Both the position numbers and the translations under genes were made by a program. A model generated the notes under the pieces. The model worked only from the letters and a program-made list of their open reading frames with translations, was not told where the DNA came from and ran no database searches. Shown piece after piece: positions 8,334 to 18,455 of a stretch of 64,000 bases of DNA (positions are counted from its first letter, which is position 1; every line of letters begins with the position of its first letter). Origin of the DNA: Terrimesophilobacter mesophilus (GTDB lineage Bacteria; Actinomycetota; Actinomycetes; Actinomycetales; Microbacteriaceae); contig NZ_JACHBP010000001.1 of NCBI RefSeq assembly GCF_014200375.1, forward strand, positions 2,349,889 to 2,413,888, given 5' to 3'.

Positions 8334-9448
8334 GAACGGGCGCTCCCGTTCTCATCGAGCTCGCCGGCGAGTGCGTCGCGCTGCTCCCGGAGTGCTGGGC
8401 GCTCCACGTTGTAGACGTGATCGAACAGCTCGAGCGGGTCAAGGGCCGGCTCGGCGTTCAGCGTGTCCCGCATAGCGGTGGCCGCATCCTCCGCCTCCTG
8501 CACGAACGACCGGCGCAGCTCGTCGCCGAGCATGCCCTCGGATTCCAGGTACCGGGCCAGCCGCTCGATCGGGTCGCGCTTCCTCCACAACTCGACATCC
8601 GACGAATCGCGGTAGCGGCTGGGGTCGTCGGAGTTCGTGTGCGGCTCGACGCGGTAGGTGAGGCACTCGATGATCGTCGGCCCATCGCCTGTGCGAGCCC
8701 GCGCCAGTGCCGCGGAGACCACGGCGTAGACCGCCGCCACATCGTTTCCATCCACGTGGAAGCCCGGGATGCCGTAGCCGACTGCCCGGTCCGCCAGCAT
8801 CCTGGAGTGGGTCTGCTTCGACAGAGGAACGCTGATCGCGAACTGGTTGTTCTGGATGACGAAAACGATGGGGGCCCGCCACACACCGGCGAAATTGAAC
8901 GCTTCGTGCGCGTCTCCCTCGCTCGTCGCCCCGTCGCCGATGAACGTCGCAACGGCGATCGGGTCGCCCTTGAGTCTGGCCGCGGTCGCGAGACCGACGG
9001 CGTGGAGGGCCTGGGTCGCGAGCGGGGTCGCCTGCGGTGCAGTGCGGTGCTCCTGAGGGTCCCAGCCGCAGTGCCAGTCGCCGCGGAACCCGGAGAGGAT
9101 CTGCTCGGTCGGCACCCCGCGAGTCATGACGGCGATGCTGTCCCGGTAGGTGGGGAACAGCCAGTCGGCGGCCTCCATGGCCAGGACCGTGCCGATCTCA
9201 CCAGCCTCCTGCCCGCGTGCAGACGGGTAGGTGGAAAGCCTGCCCTGCCGGGTGAGCGCGGTGACCTGCGTGTCCCAGCGGCGGGCGATGACCATGCGGC
9301 GGTACAACTCGAGGAGGGTGTCGGCCCCAGGCAGGTCGATGCCACGCCGCAGCTTCGGGGCGACGACCGTTCCGGTCTCCTCGATGAGTCGAAGCGGTTC
9401 GGCATCCGGAAGCCCGATGGTCGCGCGCGTCTCCACGGTGAGGCTCAT
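8330..9448 (-). CDS. 2-oxoacid dehydrogenase E1 alpha subunit
   Basis: 372-residue alpha subunit carrying the thiamine diphosphate site. The motif GDGATSEGD followed about 25 residues later by IQNNQFAIS is the classical GDG-to-NN signature. The loop VEPHTNSDDPSRYRD corresponds to the regulatory/active-site loop of BCKDH E1alpha. An ATG at 9448 was chosen over the longer frame because homologues start near here (SLTVETRAT). It is the first gene of the leftward E1alpha-E1beta-E2 operon. The 108 bases before it separate it from the Lrp-type gene on the same strand. Confidence 0.88.
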   Translation of the reverse strand: MSLTVETRATIGLPDAEPLRLIEETGTVVAPKLRRGIDLPGADTLLELYRRMVIARRWDTQVTALTRQGRLSTYPSARGQEAGEIGTVLAMEAADWLFPTYRDSIAVMTRGVPTEQILSGFRGDWHCGWDPQEHRTAPQATPLATQALHAVGLATAARLKGDPIAVATFIGDGATSEGDAHEAFNFAGVWRAPIVFVIQNNQFAISVPLSKQTHSRMLADRAVGYGIPGFHVDGNDVAAVYAVVSAALARARTGDGPTIIECLTYRVEPHTNSDDPSRYRDSSDVELWRKRDPIERLARYLESEGMLGDELRRSFVQEAEDAATAMRDTLNAEPALDPLELFDHVYNVERPALREQRDALAGELDENGSARS

Positions 9449-9556
9449 ACCTCTATCGTGCGCTCGGGCGACTCGGCGGGGGAGCCGTCGGCGACGAATC
9501 GACACGCTTGGTCGATGCGGTCGGATCGCGCGGGACGAATGGCTCGATTTCGGTGG

Positions 9557-10051
9557 CTAAAGGTCCCAGGTGTCCGTCGCGAGTTCCGGTGCTGTCCCGG
9601 CGAGTTCCTCGAGGATCATGTAGGAGCGGGTGGACGCGACCCCCGGCATGCTCCGGATGCTGCGCAGGATCGTCTCCGAGAGGGCGTCGTGGTCCGGTGC
9701 GCTGACCGTGAGCAGGATGTCGATGTCACCCGCGAGCGCCTGCGCCTTCTCCACGAACGGCAGCGCGGCGAGGGCCTCGGACACGGTCGGCCAGTCCGCA
9801 TCCACCTTGACGATGACGATCGCGGTGATGCCGAGCCCGAGCGCCTCGCGATTGACGTTCGCGGAGAAACCGGTGATGACGCCGAACTCGAGGAGGCGAT
9901 TCAGCCGGGTGTTCGCTGCGGTGCGCGAGATGTGCACGCGGTCGGCCAGCGCGCGGATCGAGAGGCGCGCATCCTTGCCCAACTCGGCGATGATACGGCG
10001 GTCGATGGCGTCGATGCGGTACTTCTTGTCCGGCAGCGTCCTTCCCGTCAT
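9557..10051 (-). CDS. Lrp/AsnC family transcriptional regulator
   Basis: 164-residue regulator. The N-terminal helix-turn-helix is at residues about 14-60 (IDRRIIAELGKDARLSIRALADRVHISRTAANTRLNRL). The C-terminal RAM/AsnC ligand-binding domain begins around ITAIVIVKVDA. The ATG at 10051 gives the canonical length, although a longer reading frame continues upstream; a GTG two codons earlier is an alternative. It lies directly upstream of, and in the same direction as, the 2-oxoacid dehydrogenase genes. This is the arrangement of BkdR-type regulators that sense branched-chain amino acids. Control of that operon is inferred from position only. Confidence 0.88.
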   Translation of the reverse strand: MTGRTLPDKKYRIDAIDRRIIAELGKDARLSIRALADRVHISRTAANTRLNRLLEFGVITGFSANVNREALGLGITAIVIVKVDADWPTVSEALAALPFVEKAQALAGDIDILLTVSAPDHDALSETILRSIRSMPGVASTRSYMILEELAGTAPELATDTWDL

Positions 10052-10156
10052 CGGCACCCTCCGTAACCTCGTCGTCACACAGCGTACTGCGAGCGGGCGC
10101 CTCGAGGTCAGGGGGCCGGTCGGTGGCCCCGGCGCGCATCGGTAGAATCGGATGCT

Positions 10157-11932
10157 GTGACGACACGCCTCTCCCAGCTCTTTGTCCGCACCCTGCGCGA
10201 AGACCCCGCCGATGCCGAGGTGGCCAGCCACCGCCTGCTCGTGAGGGCCGGGTACATCCGGCGCCAGGCTCCTGGCGTGTTCTCCTGGCTTCCACTCGGC
10301 CTCAAGGTGCGCCGCAAGGTCGAGCAGGTCGTCCGCGAGGAGATGGATGCCATCGGCGGGCAGGAGGTCCTGTTCCCCGCTCTGCTGCCGCGCGAGCCCT
10401 ACGAGCTGACCGGGCGCTGGACCGAGTACGGCGACGGGATCTTCCGGCTCAAGGACCGCAAGGAGGCGGACTACCTGCTCGCGCCGACGCACGAAGAGGT
10501 CTTCACCCTCATGGTCAAGGACCTCTATTCGAGCTACAAGGACCTGCCGCTCATCGCCTACCAGATCCAGGACAAGTACCGCGATGAGGCGAGACCCCGT
10601 GCCGGGCTCCTGCGGGGCCGCGAGTTCAGCATGAAGGACTCGTACTCCTTCGACTACACGGATGCCGGCCTCGATGAGTCGTACCAGAAGCACCGCGACG
10701 CCTACGAGCGCATCTTCCGGCGGCTCGGCCTCGACTACGTGATCGTCAAGGCCGACGCGGGGGCCATGGGTGGCTCGCGCTCCGAGGAGTTCCTGCACCC
10801 GACCCCCATCGGCGAAGACACTTTCGTGCGCTCGGCCGGCGGATACGCCGCCAACGTCGAGGCGTTCCACACGGCGGCGCCCGAGCCCCGATCCTTCGAG
10901 AAGCTGACCCCGGCCGAGGTGCTCGACACTCCGAACACACCGACCATCCAGACGCTCGTCGATGTGGCGAACGAGAAGCATCCGCGTCCGGATGGCCGTG
11001 CATGGACGGCGGCCGACACGCTCAAGAACATCGTGCTCGCGGTCACGGCACTCGACGGTGCGCGCGAACTCGTCGTCGTCGGGCTCCCCGGCGACCGGGA
11101 TGCGGACCTGAAGCGCGCAGAGGTGGTGTTCTCTCCGGCAGGGGTCGAGCCGGCGACGGAAGCGGATTTCGCGAAGCATCCGGGGCTGGTCAAGGGCTAC
11201 ATCGGGCCGTGGAGTGCGGCAGGACCCGTCCTCGGCGAGAAGAGCACGACGGGCATCCGGTACCTCGTCGACCCCAGGGTCTCCGAGGGAAGCGGATGGA
11301 TCACGGGCGCCAACGAGAACGGCCGCCACGTCTTCGGCCTCGTCGCAGGACGCGACTTCGCGAACGACGGGATCGTAGAGATCGCCACGGTCCTCGACGG
11401 CGACCCGGCGCCGGACGGCTCCGGCCCGGTCGAACTCGCCCGCGGCATGGAGATCGGGCACGTGTTCCAGCTCGGCCGCAAATACGCAGAAGCCCTCGAC
11501 CTCAAGGTGCTCGACGAGAATGGCAAACTCGTGACCGTCACAATGGGCTCATACGGCATCGGCGTCACCCGCATCATGGCCGTCATCGCGGAGGCCAACA
11601 ACGACGAGAAGGGTCTCGTCTGGCCGCGCGAGGTCAGCCCGTTCGATGTCCACGTGATCGCCGCGACCAGGGAGGATGCGGTCTACGCTGCGGCCGATGC
11701 CCTCGTGGCCGAGCTGGAATCGGATGGAGTGGACGTGCTCTACGACGACCGTGTGAAGGTGTCGCCCGGCGTGAAGTTCGGCGACGCGGAGCTCCTCGGC
11801 GTCCCTCTCATCGTCGTCGTCGGCAAGGGAGTCGCCGAGGGGAATGTCGAATTGTGGGATCGCCGCACGGGGGAGCGCACCGCCGTCGCCGTCTCCGACA
11901 TCCGGAGGCTGCTCGCGCAGGAACTCGGGTAG
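10157..11932 (+). CDS. proS: Prolyl-tRNA synthetase
   Basis: Class II aminoacyl-tRNA synthetase of 591 residues that charges tRNA-Pro in the cytoplasm. Motif 1 is around [25 protein letters not shown]. Motif 2 is [30 protein letters not shown] (residues about 131-160). An INS-type editing insertion lies in the middle (residues about 230-400), and motif 3 is [12 protein letters not shown]. This is the bacterial long form. It starts with GTG 10157 and reads away from the Lrp gene. The next gene, nusA, follows after 81 bases without a rimP homologue between them. Confidence 0.96.
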   Translation: MTTRLSQLFVRTLREDPADAEVASHRLLVRAGYIRRQAPGVFSWLPLGLKVRRKVEQVVREEMDAIGGQEVLFPALLPREPYELTGRWTEYGDGIFRLKDRKEADYLLAPTHEEVFTLMVKDLYSSYKDLPLIAYQIQDKYRDEARPRAGLLRGREFSMKDSYSFDYTDAGLDESYQKHRDAYERIFRRLGLDYVIVKADAGAMGGSRSEEFLHPTPIGEDTFVRSAGGYAANVEAFHTAAPEPRSFEKLTPAEVLDTPNTPTIQTLVDVANEKHPRPDGRAWTAADTLKNIVLAVTALDGARELVVVGLPGDRDADLKRAEVVFSPAGVEPATEADFAKHPGLVKGYIGPWSAAGPVLGEKSTTGIRYLVDPRVSEGSGWITGANENGRHVFGLVAGRDFANDGIVEIATVLDGDPAPDGSGPVELARGMEIGHVFQLGRKYAEALDLKVLDENGKLVTVTMGSYGIGVTRIMAVIAEANNDEKGLVWPREVSPFDVHVIAATREDAVYAAADALVAELESDGVDVLYDDRVKVSPGVKFGDAELLGVPLIVVVGKGVAEGNVELWDRRTGERTAVAVSDIRRLLAQELG

Positions 11933-12013
11933 TTTAGAGGGAGAAGCGGACCCTCCGGCGCCCACGTTCCGGCCCCGGAGGACAACAGAAGAAATGAATA
12001 GTGGAGGCACTCG

Positions 12014-13006
12014 GTGGACATCGATCTGAGCGAACTGCGCAACATGGAGCGCGAGCGCGAGATTCCGTTCGATGAACTCGTGACGATCATCGAGCAGGCC
12101 ATCCTCACCGCGTACCTCAAGCACACCGGCCTGGCGGAGTCCAGGGATGCTGCGCCCGAGGTGCGGGTCGAGCTCAATCGCAAGACCGGGCACGTCTCGA
12201 TCTTCGTTCCGGAGTTGAACGATGACGGCGAAGTCATCGGCGAGGCGGAGGACGGTGCACAGGACTTCGGACGGATCGGCGCGTTCGCGGCCAAGCAGGT
12301 CATCAACCAGAGGCTGCGCGACATCGCCGACGACCACGTCCTCGGGGAATTCCGGGGCCGGGAGGGCGATATCGTCGCCGGGGTCATCCAGCAGGGTCCG
12401 AATCCGCGGATGATCCACGTCGACCTGGGCACCGTTGAGGCGATCCTGCCGCCGGAGGAGCAGGTGCCTGGCGAGGAGTATGCCCACGGAACGCGCATCC
12501 GCGTGTACGTGACGAGCGTGAGCAAGGGGCTCAAGGGCCCGGCGATCACGGTGTCGCGCACGCATCCTTCCCTCGTGCGCAAGCTCTTCGCGCTCGAGGT
12601 GCCGGAGATCGCGAGCGGCGCGGTGGAGATCGTGTCACTTGCGAGGGAGGCCGGCCACCGTACGAAGATCGCCGTGAAGGCGAACGAGCCGGGCATCAAC
12701 GCTAAGGGCGCCTGCATCGGCGAGATGGGCCAGCGCGTGCGCGCGGTGACGGCAGAACTGAACAACGAGAAGATCGACATCGTCGACTACAGCCCGGATC
12801 TCGCGACGTTCGTCGCGAACGCGCTGTCGCCGGCCAAGGTGTCGAGCTCGTTCGTCATCGACGAATCGCTCAAGGCGGTTCGCGCCCTGGTCCCGGATTA
12901 CCAGCTCTCGCTCGCGATCGGCAAGGAGGGCCAGAACGCCCGCCTCGCCGCCAAACTCACGGGCGCGCGCATCGACATCCAGCCGGACAGCATCCTCGAG
13001 GGCTAG
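12014..13006 (+). CDS. nusA: Transcription termination/antitermination factor NusA
   Basis: 330-residue actinobacterial-length NusA that binds RNA polymerase and nascent RNA. The N-terminal RNAP-binding domain spans residues 1-105. The S1 domain follows ([13 protein letters not shown] ... [14 protein letters not shown]), then two KH domains, the first with [20 protein letters not shown] and the second with [20 protein letters not shown]. The extra acidic repeats of proteobacterial NusA are absent, as usual for the phylum. The GTG at 12014 follows a GTGGAGGCAC ribosome-binding region. It normally heads the infB operon, but here an exporter cassette intervenes. Confidence 0.96.
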   Translation: MDIDLSELRNMEREREIPFDELVTIIEQAILTAYLKHTGLAESRDAAPEVRVELNRKTGHVSIFVPELNDDGEVIGEAEDGAQDFGRIGAFAAKQVINQRLRDIADDHVLGEFRGREGDIVAGVIQQGPNPRMIHVDLGTVEAILPPEEQVPGEEYAHGTRIRVYVTSVSKGLKGPAITVSRTHPSLVRKLFALEVPEIASGAVEIVSLAREAGHRTKIAVKANEPGINAKGACIGEMGQRVRAVTAELNNEKIDIVDYSPDLATFVANALSPAKVSSSFVIDESLKAVRALVPDYQLSLAIGKEGQNARLAAKLTGARIDIQPDSILEG

Positions 13007-13042
13007 GGCTTCCGCGACCCCGTCCGACTCTTTCGAGAGGAC

Positions 13043-13093
13043 TTGCGCTTTCGGTAGTCAGTGTTACTATCTACCAGTAGTCAATAACACTGA
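13043..13093 (+). promoter_or_regulatory. PadR promoter with overlapping palindromic operator
   Basis: Promoter-like hexamers TTGCGC (13043-13048) and TACTAT (13065-13070) are separated by 16 bases. A 9-bp inverted repeat, TCAGTGTTA at 13058-13066 and TAACACTGA at 13085-13093, straddles the -10 element and the likely start of transcription. Inside it is a second, smaller symmetry, ACTA ... TAGT (13066-13081). Inference: the operator through which the PadR protein represses its own operon, as is usual for PadR systems. Confidence 0.6.
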
Positions 13094-13111
13094 GTAGTTG
13101 CGGAGCGCGCG

Positions 13112-13483
13112 ATGGGCAAGCAGGAGACGGAGATGCTCAAGGGCATCCTGGAGGGCATCGTCCTCGGGATACTCGCGGGCCGTCCCGCCTACGGTTACGA
13201 GATCACCGCCTGGCTCCGGGAGCAGGGCTTCTCCGACATCGCCGAGGGTACCGTGTATGCGCTGCTCATCAGGGTCGAGCAGCGCGGCCTCGTCGACGTG
13301 GAGAAGGTGCCGTCGGAGAAGGGACCGCCCCGCAAGGTCTACTCGCTCAACGCCCTCGGCAGCGACTACCTCGAGGAGTTCTGGCAGAACTGGGACTTCC
13401 TCTCGGCGCGGATCGAGCGGCTTCGCCGCACGGTCGACCGCCCGGAAGAACCAGAATACGAACAAGAAGGACGACAGTCATGA
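13112..13483 (+). CDS. PadR family transcriptional regulator
   Basis: 123-residue winged-helix repressor of the short PadR type. LEGIVLGILAGRPAYGYEITAWL and EGTVYALLIRVEQRGLVDVEKV cover the DNA-binding helix and wing. The C-terminal helix (SDYLEEFWQNWDFLSARIERLRRTV) should mediate dimerisation. It overlaps the DUF1048 gene by 4 bases and begins a four-gene set with the ABC exporter. PadR regulators of this kind usually release DNA when the exported drug binds. Its own promoter carries a strong palindrome. Confidence 0.88.
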   Translation: MGKQETEMLKGILEGIVLGILAGRPAYGYEITAWLREQGFSDIAEGTVYALLIRVEQRGLVDVEKVPSEKGPPRKVYSLNALGSDYLEEFWQNWDFLSARIERLRRTVDRPEEPEYEQEGRQS

Positions 13484-13848
13484 CGGCCAAGTGGATCGAG
13501 ACCCTCACCGGATCGCTCGAGCAGAAGAAGACCTATCGGCAGGACAAGGCCCGGATCGACGCACTCCCCGAGCCGTACGCGACGGCGGCGAAGGCTGTGC
13601 ACCGCTACCTCCTGTATTACGGCGGCATCACCGACGGTGACACCCTCACGAGAATGTTCGGCGACCTCGCCGACCTGTGGGAACGCGCCGCCGCCGACGG
13701 CACGCCGGTGCGCGAGATCGTCGGGGACGATCCGGTGGACTTCGCCGAGACCTTCGCGCAGTCCTATCTCGGCAGGCAGTGGATCGACAAGGAACGCGCT
13801 CGCCTGAACAAGTCGATCGAGGATGCGGAACGCGGTGAGGCGAGATGA
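13480..13848 (+). CDS. DUF1048 family protein
   Basis: 122-residue, mostly helical, charged protein with no signal peptide or membrane segment. It resembles the DUF1048 family, which is commonly found beside PadR regulators and ABC-2 exporters. The segment WIETLTGSLEQKKTYRQDKARIDALP is followed by YATAAKAVHRYLLYYGG. It overlaps the upstream and downstream genes by 4 bases each, so it is translated together with them. No biochemical function is known to me for this family. Context suggests it helps or reports on the exporter. Confidence 0.8.
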   Translation: MTAKWIETLTGSLEQKKTYRQDKARIDALPEPYATAAKAVHRYLLYYGGITDGDTLTRMFGDLADLWERAAADGTPVREIVGDDPVDFAETFAQSYLGRQWIDKERARLNKSIEDAERGEAR

Positions 13849-14603
13849 GTGCCGACACCGCGATCCGGGTGCTGGGTGTCGAGAAGGCCTTTCAGGGTCT
13901 GCCCGTGCTGCGCGGCGTCGACCTCGACGTGCCGACCGGAAGCATCCTGGCCCTCCTCGGTTCGAACGGGGCGGGGAAGACCACTCTCGTGCGCATCCTC
14001 TCGACCCTGCTGATGGCCGACGCCGGCACGGCGGAGATCCTCGGGTTCGACGTCGCTGCCAGCGCTCGGGAGGTGCGCGAGTCGATCAGCCTCACCGGAC
14101 AGTTCGCCGCGGTCGACGACCTGCTGAGCGGGAGGGAGAATCTCATGCTCGTCGCGAGGCTGCGTCACCAGAAGAACCCGGATGCCGTCGCCGACGACCT
14201 TCTGGCCCGCTTTGGACTCACGGATGCCGGCCGGCGCAGGGCGTCCACCTACTCGGGAGGCATGCGGCGCAGGCTCGACATCGCCATGAGCCTCATCGGC
14301 GACCCTCCGGTCGTGTTTCTCGACGAACCGACGACGGGCCTCGACCCCGAGGGCCGGCTCGAGGTGTGGCAGACGATCCGCACGCTCGCCGGCAAGGGCA
14401 CGACCGTGCTGCTCACGACGCAGCACCTCGACGAGGCCGAACAACTCGCCGACCGCATCGCGATCCTGCACGACGGCAGGATCATCCGGAAGGGAACGCT
14501 CGACGAGCTGAGAGCGCTCCTGCCGACGGCATCGATCGAATACGTCGAGAAGAAGCCATCGCTCGAGGACGTCTTCCTCGCCATCGTCGGACCCACGGAC
14601 TGA
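13845..14603 (+). CDS. ABC-2 exporter ATP-binding protein (DrrA-like)
   Basis: 252-residue nucleotide-binding subunit. Walker A is GSNGAGKTT (residues 39-47), the signature is YSGGMRRRLDIAMS, Walker B is VVFLDEPTTGLD, and the switch histidine lies in TTQHLDEAEQLADR. The overall pattern matches daunorubicin-resistance-type (DrrA) subunits. The C-terminal part ends early compared with longer DrrA proteins. It drives the permease encoded 9 bases downstream. It belongs to the PadR-regulated cassette inserted between nusA and ylxR. Confidence 0.92.
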   Translation: MSADTAIRVLGVEKAFQGLPVLRGVDLDVPTGSILALLGSNGAGKTTLVRILSTLLMADAGTAEILGFDVAASAREVRESISLTGQFAAVDDLLSGRENLMLVARLRHQKNPDAVADDLLARFGLTDAGRRRASTYSGGMRRRLDIAMSLIGDPPVVFLDEPTTGLDPEGRLEVWQTIRTLAGKGTTVLLTTQHLDEAEQLADRIAILHDGRIIRKGTLDELRALLPTASIEYVEKKPSLEDVFLAIVGPTD

Positions 14604-14612
14604 GGTGCGGCC

Positions 14613-15377
14613 ATGACCACGAACATCCTCGCCGACACCGGCGTGCTGACCGGGCGCTCGCTCCGCCACATCCTGCGCAGCCCCGACACCATCGTCACGA
14701 CCGTCATCACCCCGATCGCGCTCCTGCTCCTGTTCGTATACGTCCTCGGCGGCGCGATCCGCACCGGGTCCGGTGGCTCGTACATCGACTATCTGCTCCC
14801 CGGTATCCTGCTCATCACGATCTCCTCCGGCATCGCCTACACCGCGTACCGCCTGTTCCTCGACCTCAAGGACGGGATGGTCGAGCGCCTGAGGTCCATG
14901 CCGATCGCGAGGTCGAGCGTGCTGTGGGCGCACGTCGTCACGTCACTCGCGGCGAACCTGTTCTCCGTCTCGATCGTGATCGGCGTCGCCATCGCCATGG
15001 GGTTCCGGACCGGAGCGTCCGTCGCGGCCTGGCTCGCGATCGCCGGCATCATGGTCCTTGTCATCCTCGCCCTGACCTGGCTGGCCGTGATCGCGGGGCT
15101 CACGGCGAAGACCGTGGACGGGGCGAGTGCGTTCAGCTACCCGCTCATCTTCCTGCCGTTCATCAGCTCGGCGTTCGTGCCCACGGAGTCGATGCCTGCG
15201 CCGGTCGCCTGGTTCGCAGAGAACCAGCCGGTGACCTCGATCGTGAACACCCTTCGCGCCCTGTTCGCCGGGCGACCCGTCGGCGGTGAGGCCGTGATCG
15301 CGCTCGGCTGGCTCGTCGGCATCGCCGTCGTCGCGTGCACCATTGCCACCATGATCTACCGGCGGAAGATCGGCTGA
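14613..15377 (+). CDS. ABC-2 type exporter permease
   Basis: 254-residue inner-membrane protein with six predicted hydrophobic helices. Examples are IALLLLFVYVLGGAI near residue 35, LPGILLITISSGIAYTAY, LAIAGIMVLVILALTWLAVIAGL, and a last helix GWLVGIAVVACTIATMIY before a basic tail. The segment FLPFISSAFVPTESMPAPVAWFAENQPVT is the conserved ABC-2 loop seen in DrrB-like permeases. It pairs with the preceding ATPase. The natural substrate is unknown; drug or lipid export is the usual role. Confidence 0.9.
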   Translation: MTTNILADTGVLTGRSLRHILRSPDTIVTTVITPIALLLLFVYVLGGAIRTGSGGSYIDYLLPGILLITISSGIAYTAYRLFLDLKDGMVERLRSMPIARSSVLWAHVVTSLAANLFSVSIVIGVAIAMGFRTGASVAAWLAIAGIMVLVILALTWLAVIAGLTAKTVDGASAFSYPLIFLPFISSAFVPTESMPAPVAWFAENQPVTSIVNTLRALFAGRPVGGEAVIALGWLVGIAVVACTIATMIYRRKIG

Positions 15378-15418
15378 CCGCATCGCACGAGAGGCCAAGC
15401 TCCGTGAGAAGGTCTAGT

Positions 15419-15694
15419 ATGGAACCCGTTAGAACCTGTCTCGGCTGCCGAAGGCGAGCCGATCGCTCCGCACTGGTGAGAGTGGTCGCCCGCGACGGCG
15501 AGGTGGTGGTGGATCGCTCCGGCACCCTTCCCGGTCGAGGCGCGTGGGTGCATCCCGCCCGCGAATGCATCGACATCGCCATCCAGCGCAAGGCCTTCGG
15601 CCGAGCACTGAGGGTACAGTCGGGGCTCGCCACCCGGCAGGTTCTCACCATGATCGAGGCTCCGACCGGAGCCCCTGAAGAACAGGCTGATTGA
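15419..15694 (+). CDS. YlxR family RNA-binding protein
   Basis: 91-residue YlxR (DUF448) protein that normally lies between nusA and infB. Residues 1-12 hold RTCLGCRRRAD, and GRGAWVHP is in the middle. Both are family signatures on the face thought to bind RNA. YlxR proteins have been linked to RNase P and to transcription regulation in Firmicutes. The ATG at 15419 was chosen because it opens the conserved EPVRTCLGC start, while the longer frame runs into the permease gene. The TAGTAT just before and over the start could be a -10 element, giving this gene its own promoter downstream of the cassette. Confidence 0.88.
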   Translation: MEPVRTCLGCRRRADRSALVRVVARDGEVVVDRSGTLPGRGAWVHPARECIDIAIQRKAFGRALRVQSGLATRQVLTMIEAPTGAPEEQAD

Positions 15695-15742
15695 CCTATG
15701 GACAACTAATGAGCGGCTCGAAATGAGACCCGTCCGCAACTA

Positions 15743-15767
15743 GGTCTGCTCCCGTCCGGGGCAGACC
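15743..15767 (+). promoter_or_regulatory. Hairpin in infB leader
   Basis: GGTCTGC at 15743-15749 and GCAGACC at 15761-15767 form a perfect 7-bp stem with an 11-base loop. It ends just before the AGGAGAA ribosome-binding site of infB. It could modulate infB expression or terminate a short ylxR transcript; no U-run follows, so a leader structure is more likely. Confidence 0.45.
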
Positions 15768-15782
15768 CCAGACAGGAGAATT

Positions 15783-18455
15783 GTGGCGAAACCACGCGTG
15801 CACGAGATCGCAGCAGAACTCGGCATTGACAGCAAGAAGGCCCTTGAGAAGCTCAAGGAGATGGGCGAGTTCGTCAAAGGACCGTCCTCCAGCATCGAAC
15901 CACCCGTCGCGCGCAAGCTGAAGGCAGCGCTCGAGGCGGATGGCATCACCGCCCCCAAGGCGGAGGAACCGAAGAAAGCACCGGCCAAGGCCGCGCCCGC
16001 ACCCGCGCCGACGGCCGCGCCGGTGGCGGAGACGACCGCCCCGTCCGACCAGGCGGTCGATGCTCCGGCGACCCCGCCTGCGCCGACCGTGCCGGATGCC
16101 GCACCCTCGGCGGATGCGCCGGCAGCCGAGGGCGGCTCCGGCATCCCTCGCCCGGGGACACCCCGACCGGGCAACAACCCGTTCGCCTCGACGCAGGGGA
16201 TGCAGCGCCCCGGCGCACCGCGCCCCGGAAACAACCCTTACGCGAGCGCGCAGGGCATGCAGACCCGGCCACCGTCGTCCAGTGGGATTCCGCGACCGGC
16301 GGCGCCGCGGCCCGGTTCGCCGCGCCCCGGCGCCGGAATCGGCCAGCGTCCGGGCGCGCCCGGCGCCCGTCCGGGCGGCCCCGGCGGCGCCAGGACCGGA
16401 GCGGGTGCACGTCCGGGCGGCGGAGGAGGATTCCGCCCCGGTGGCGCACCGGGAGGAGCACCGGGAACCGGATTCGGCCCGAACCGCCCGGCGGGAGGCG
16501 GCCGTGGCCGTGGCCCCGGCGGCGGTACCGCCGGCGCGTTCGGTCGTGGTGGCGGGCGCGCGAAGTCGCGCAAGTCGAAGCGGACGAAGCGTGCGGAGTT
16601 CGAGCTCAGGGAAGCCCCTTCGCTCGGTGGTGTGAGCGTTCCCCGCGGCGATGGCAGCACGGTCATCCGTCTGCGTCGCGGAGCATCCATCACCGATTTC
16701 GCCGACAAGATCGATGCGAGCCCCGGCAATCTCGTCACCGTGCTCTTCCACCTCGGTGAGATGGCGACGGCAACGGAGTCGCTGGATGAGGCGACCTTCG
16801 AGGTCCTCGGTGAAGAGCTGGGCTACAAGATCCAGATCGTCTCCCCGGAGGACGAGGACCGCGAGCTGCTCGAAGGCTTCGACATCGACCTCGACCAGGA
16901 GCTCGAGGACGAGGACGACTCAGAGCTGGAGGCCCGCCCGCCGGTCGTGACGGTCATGGGCCACGTCGACCATGGTAAGACCCGGCTGCTCGATGCCATC
17001 CGCAAGGCGAACGTCCGCGAGGGCGAAGCCGGCGGCATCACGCAGCACATCGGTGCATACCAGGTGCTCGAGGAGCACGACGGAGTCGAGCGTGCCATCA
17101 CCTTCATCGACACCCCCGGGCACGAGGCCTTCACGGCCATGCGCGCCCGCGGTGCCCAGGTGACGGACATCGCGATCCTCGTCGTCGCCGCCGACGACGG
17201 CATCATGCCGCAGACGGTCGAGGCTCTGAACCACGCCCAGGCGGCGAACGTGCCGATCGTGGTCGCGGTGAACAAGATCGACAAGCCGGATGCGAATCCG
17301 GCGAAGGTGCGCCAGCAGCTCACCGAGTTCGGGCTCGTCGCCGAGGAGTATGGCGGCGACACCATGTTCGTCGACGTGTCAGCGCTCAACAACATCGGTA
17401 TCACCGAGTTGCTGGACGCTGTGCTCCTCACGGCGGACGCAGGGCTCGACCTGCGTGCGAACCCGAACAAGGACGCGCGCGGTGTCGCCATCGAGGCCAA
17501 GCTTGACAAGGGGCGCGGCGCCGTGGCGACCGTGCTCATCCAGTCCGGGACACTCGAGGTCGGGGATCCGATCGTCGCCGGCACGGCCTACGGCCGCGTT
17601 CGCGCGATGTTCGACGAGAACGGCGACCCGGTCGAGGAGGCGACGCCGGCACGCCCGGTCGCCGTGCTCGGCCTGACGTCGGTGCCCCGCGCGGGCGACA
17701 CGTTCCTCGTGACCGATGACGACCGCACCGCCCGGCAGATCGCCGAGAAGCGCGAGGCCGTGGAGCGCAACGCGCTCCTGGCCCGCAGCCGCAAGCGCAT
17801 CAGCCTCGAGGACTTCACGAAGGCGCTCGAGGATGGCAAGGTCGAGTCGCTCAACCTCATCATCAAGGGTGACGTCTCCGGTGCCGTCGAGGCGCTCGAG
17901 GAGTCGCTGCTCAAGATCGAGGTCGACGAGAGCGTGCAGCTGCGCATCATCCACCGCGGTGTCGGCGGGGTCACGGAGAGCGATGTCAACCTCGCAACGG
18001 TCGACAACGCCATCATCATCGGATTCAACGTCCGCCCCGACCCGAAGGCGCGCGAGCGCGCCGCCCGCGAGGGTGTGGACGTCCGGTTCTACTCCGTGAT
18101 CTACTCCGCACTCGAGGATGTCGAGAATGCCTTGAAGGGCATGCTCAAGCCCGAGTACGAGGAGATCCAGTCCGGTGTCGCCGAGATCCGCGAGGTGTTC
18201 AGCTCCTCGAAGTTCGGAAACGTCGCCGGCGTCATCGTGCGGTCCGGAACGATCACGCGGAACGCCAAGGCGAGGGTCATCCGGGATGGCGTCGTCGTCG
18301 GGGATGGCCTCGCGATCGAGTCGCTGCGCCGGTTCAAGGACGATGTCACCGAGGTCAAGACCGACTTCGAGGCCGGCATCGGCCTTGGCAAGTTCAACGA
18401 CATCCGCGTCGGCGACGAGATCGAGACGATCGAGCTGAAGGAAAAGGTCCGCTGA
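15783..18455 (+). CDS. infB: Translation initiation factor IF-2
   Basis: 890-residue GTPase that delivers initiator tRNA to the ribosome. The first 50 residues are the IF2-N domain ([25 protein letters not shown]). Residues about 50-265 are an Ala/Pro-rich then Gly/Arg/Pro-rich disordered arm with repeated PRPGNNP and GGPGG-type units. The G domain has GHVDHGKT near residue 392, DTPGHE, and NKIDKPDAN near 497, followed by domains II-IV. It starts with GTG 15783 after CAGGAGAA. Its stop overlaps the rbfA start (TGATG). Confidence 0.97.
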   Translation: MAKPRVHEIAAELGIDSKKALEKLKEMGEFVKGPSSSIEPPVARKLKAALEADGITAPKAEEPKKAPAKAAPAPAPTAAPVAETTAPSDQAVDAPATPPAPTVPDAAPSADAPAAEGGSGIPRPGTPRPGNNPFASTQGMQRPGAPRPGNNPYASAQGMQTRPPSSSGIPRPAAPRPGSPRPGAGIGQRPGAPGARPGGPGGARTGAGARPGGGGGFRPGGAPGGAPGTGFGPNRPAGGGRGRGPGGGTAGAFGRGGGRAKSRKSKRTKRAEFELREAPSLGGVSVPRGDGSTVIRLRRGASITDFADKIDASPGNLVTVLFHLGEMATATESLDEATFEVLGEELGYKIQIVSPEDEDRELLEGFDIDLDQELEDEDDSELEARPPVVTVMGHVDHGKTRLLDAIRKANVREGEAGGITQHIGAYQVLEEHDGVERAITFIDTPGHEAFTAMRARGAQVTDIAILVVAADDGIMPQTVEALNHAQAANVPIVVAVNKIDKPDANPAKVRQQLTEFGLVAEEYGGDTMFVDVSALNNIGITELLDAVLLTADAGLDLRANPNKDARGVAIEAKLDKGRGAVATVLIQSGTLEVGDPIVAGTAYGRVRAMFDENGDPVEEATPARPVAVLGLTSVPRAGDTFLVTDDDRTARQIAEKREAVERNALLARSRKRISLEDFTKALEDGKVESLNLIIKGDVSGAVEALEESLLKIEVDESVQLRIIHRGVGGVTESDVNLATVDNAIIIGFNVRPDPKARERAAREGVDVRFYSVIYSALEDVENALKGMLKPEYEEIQSGVAEIREVFSSSKFGNVAGVIVRSGTITRNAKARVIRDGVVVGDGLAIESLRRFKDDVTEVKTDFEAGIGLGKFNDIRVGDEIETIELKEKVR

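Noticed and set aside
8417..10066. 549-codon open frame on the plus strand opposite E1alpha and the Lrp gene
   Set aside because: It is the antisense shadow of genes with clear motifs; its product is Arg-rich low-complexity sequence with no recognisable domain.
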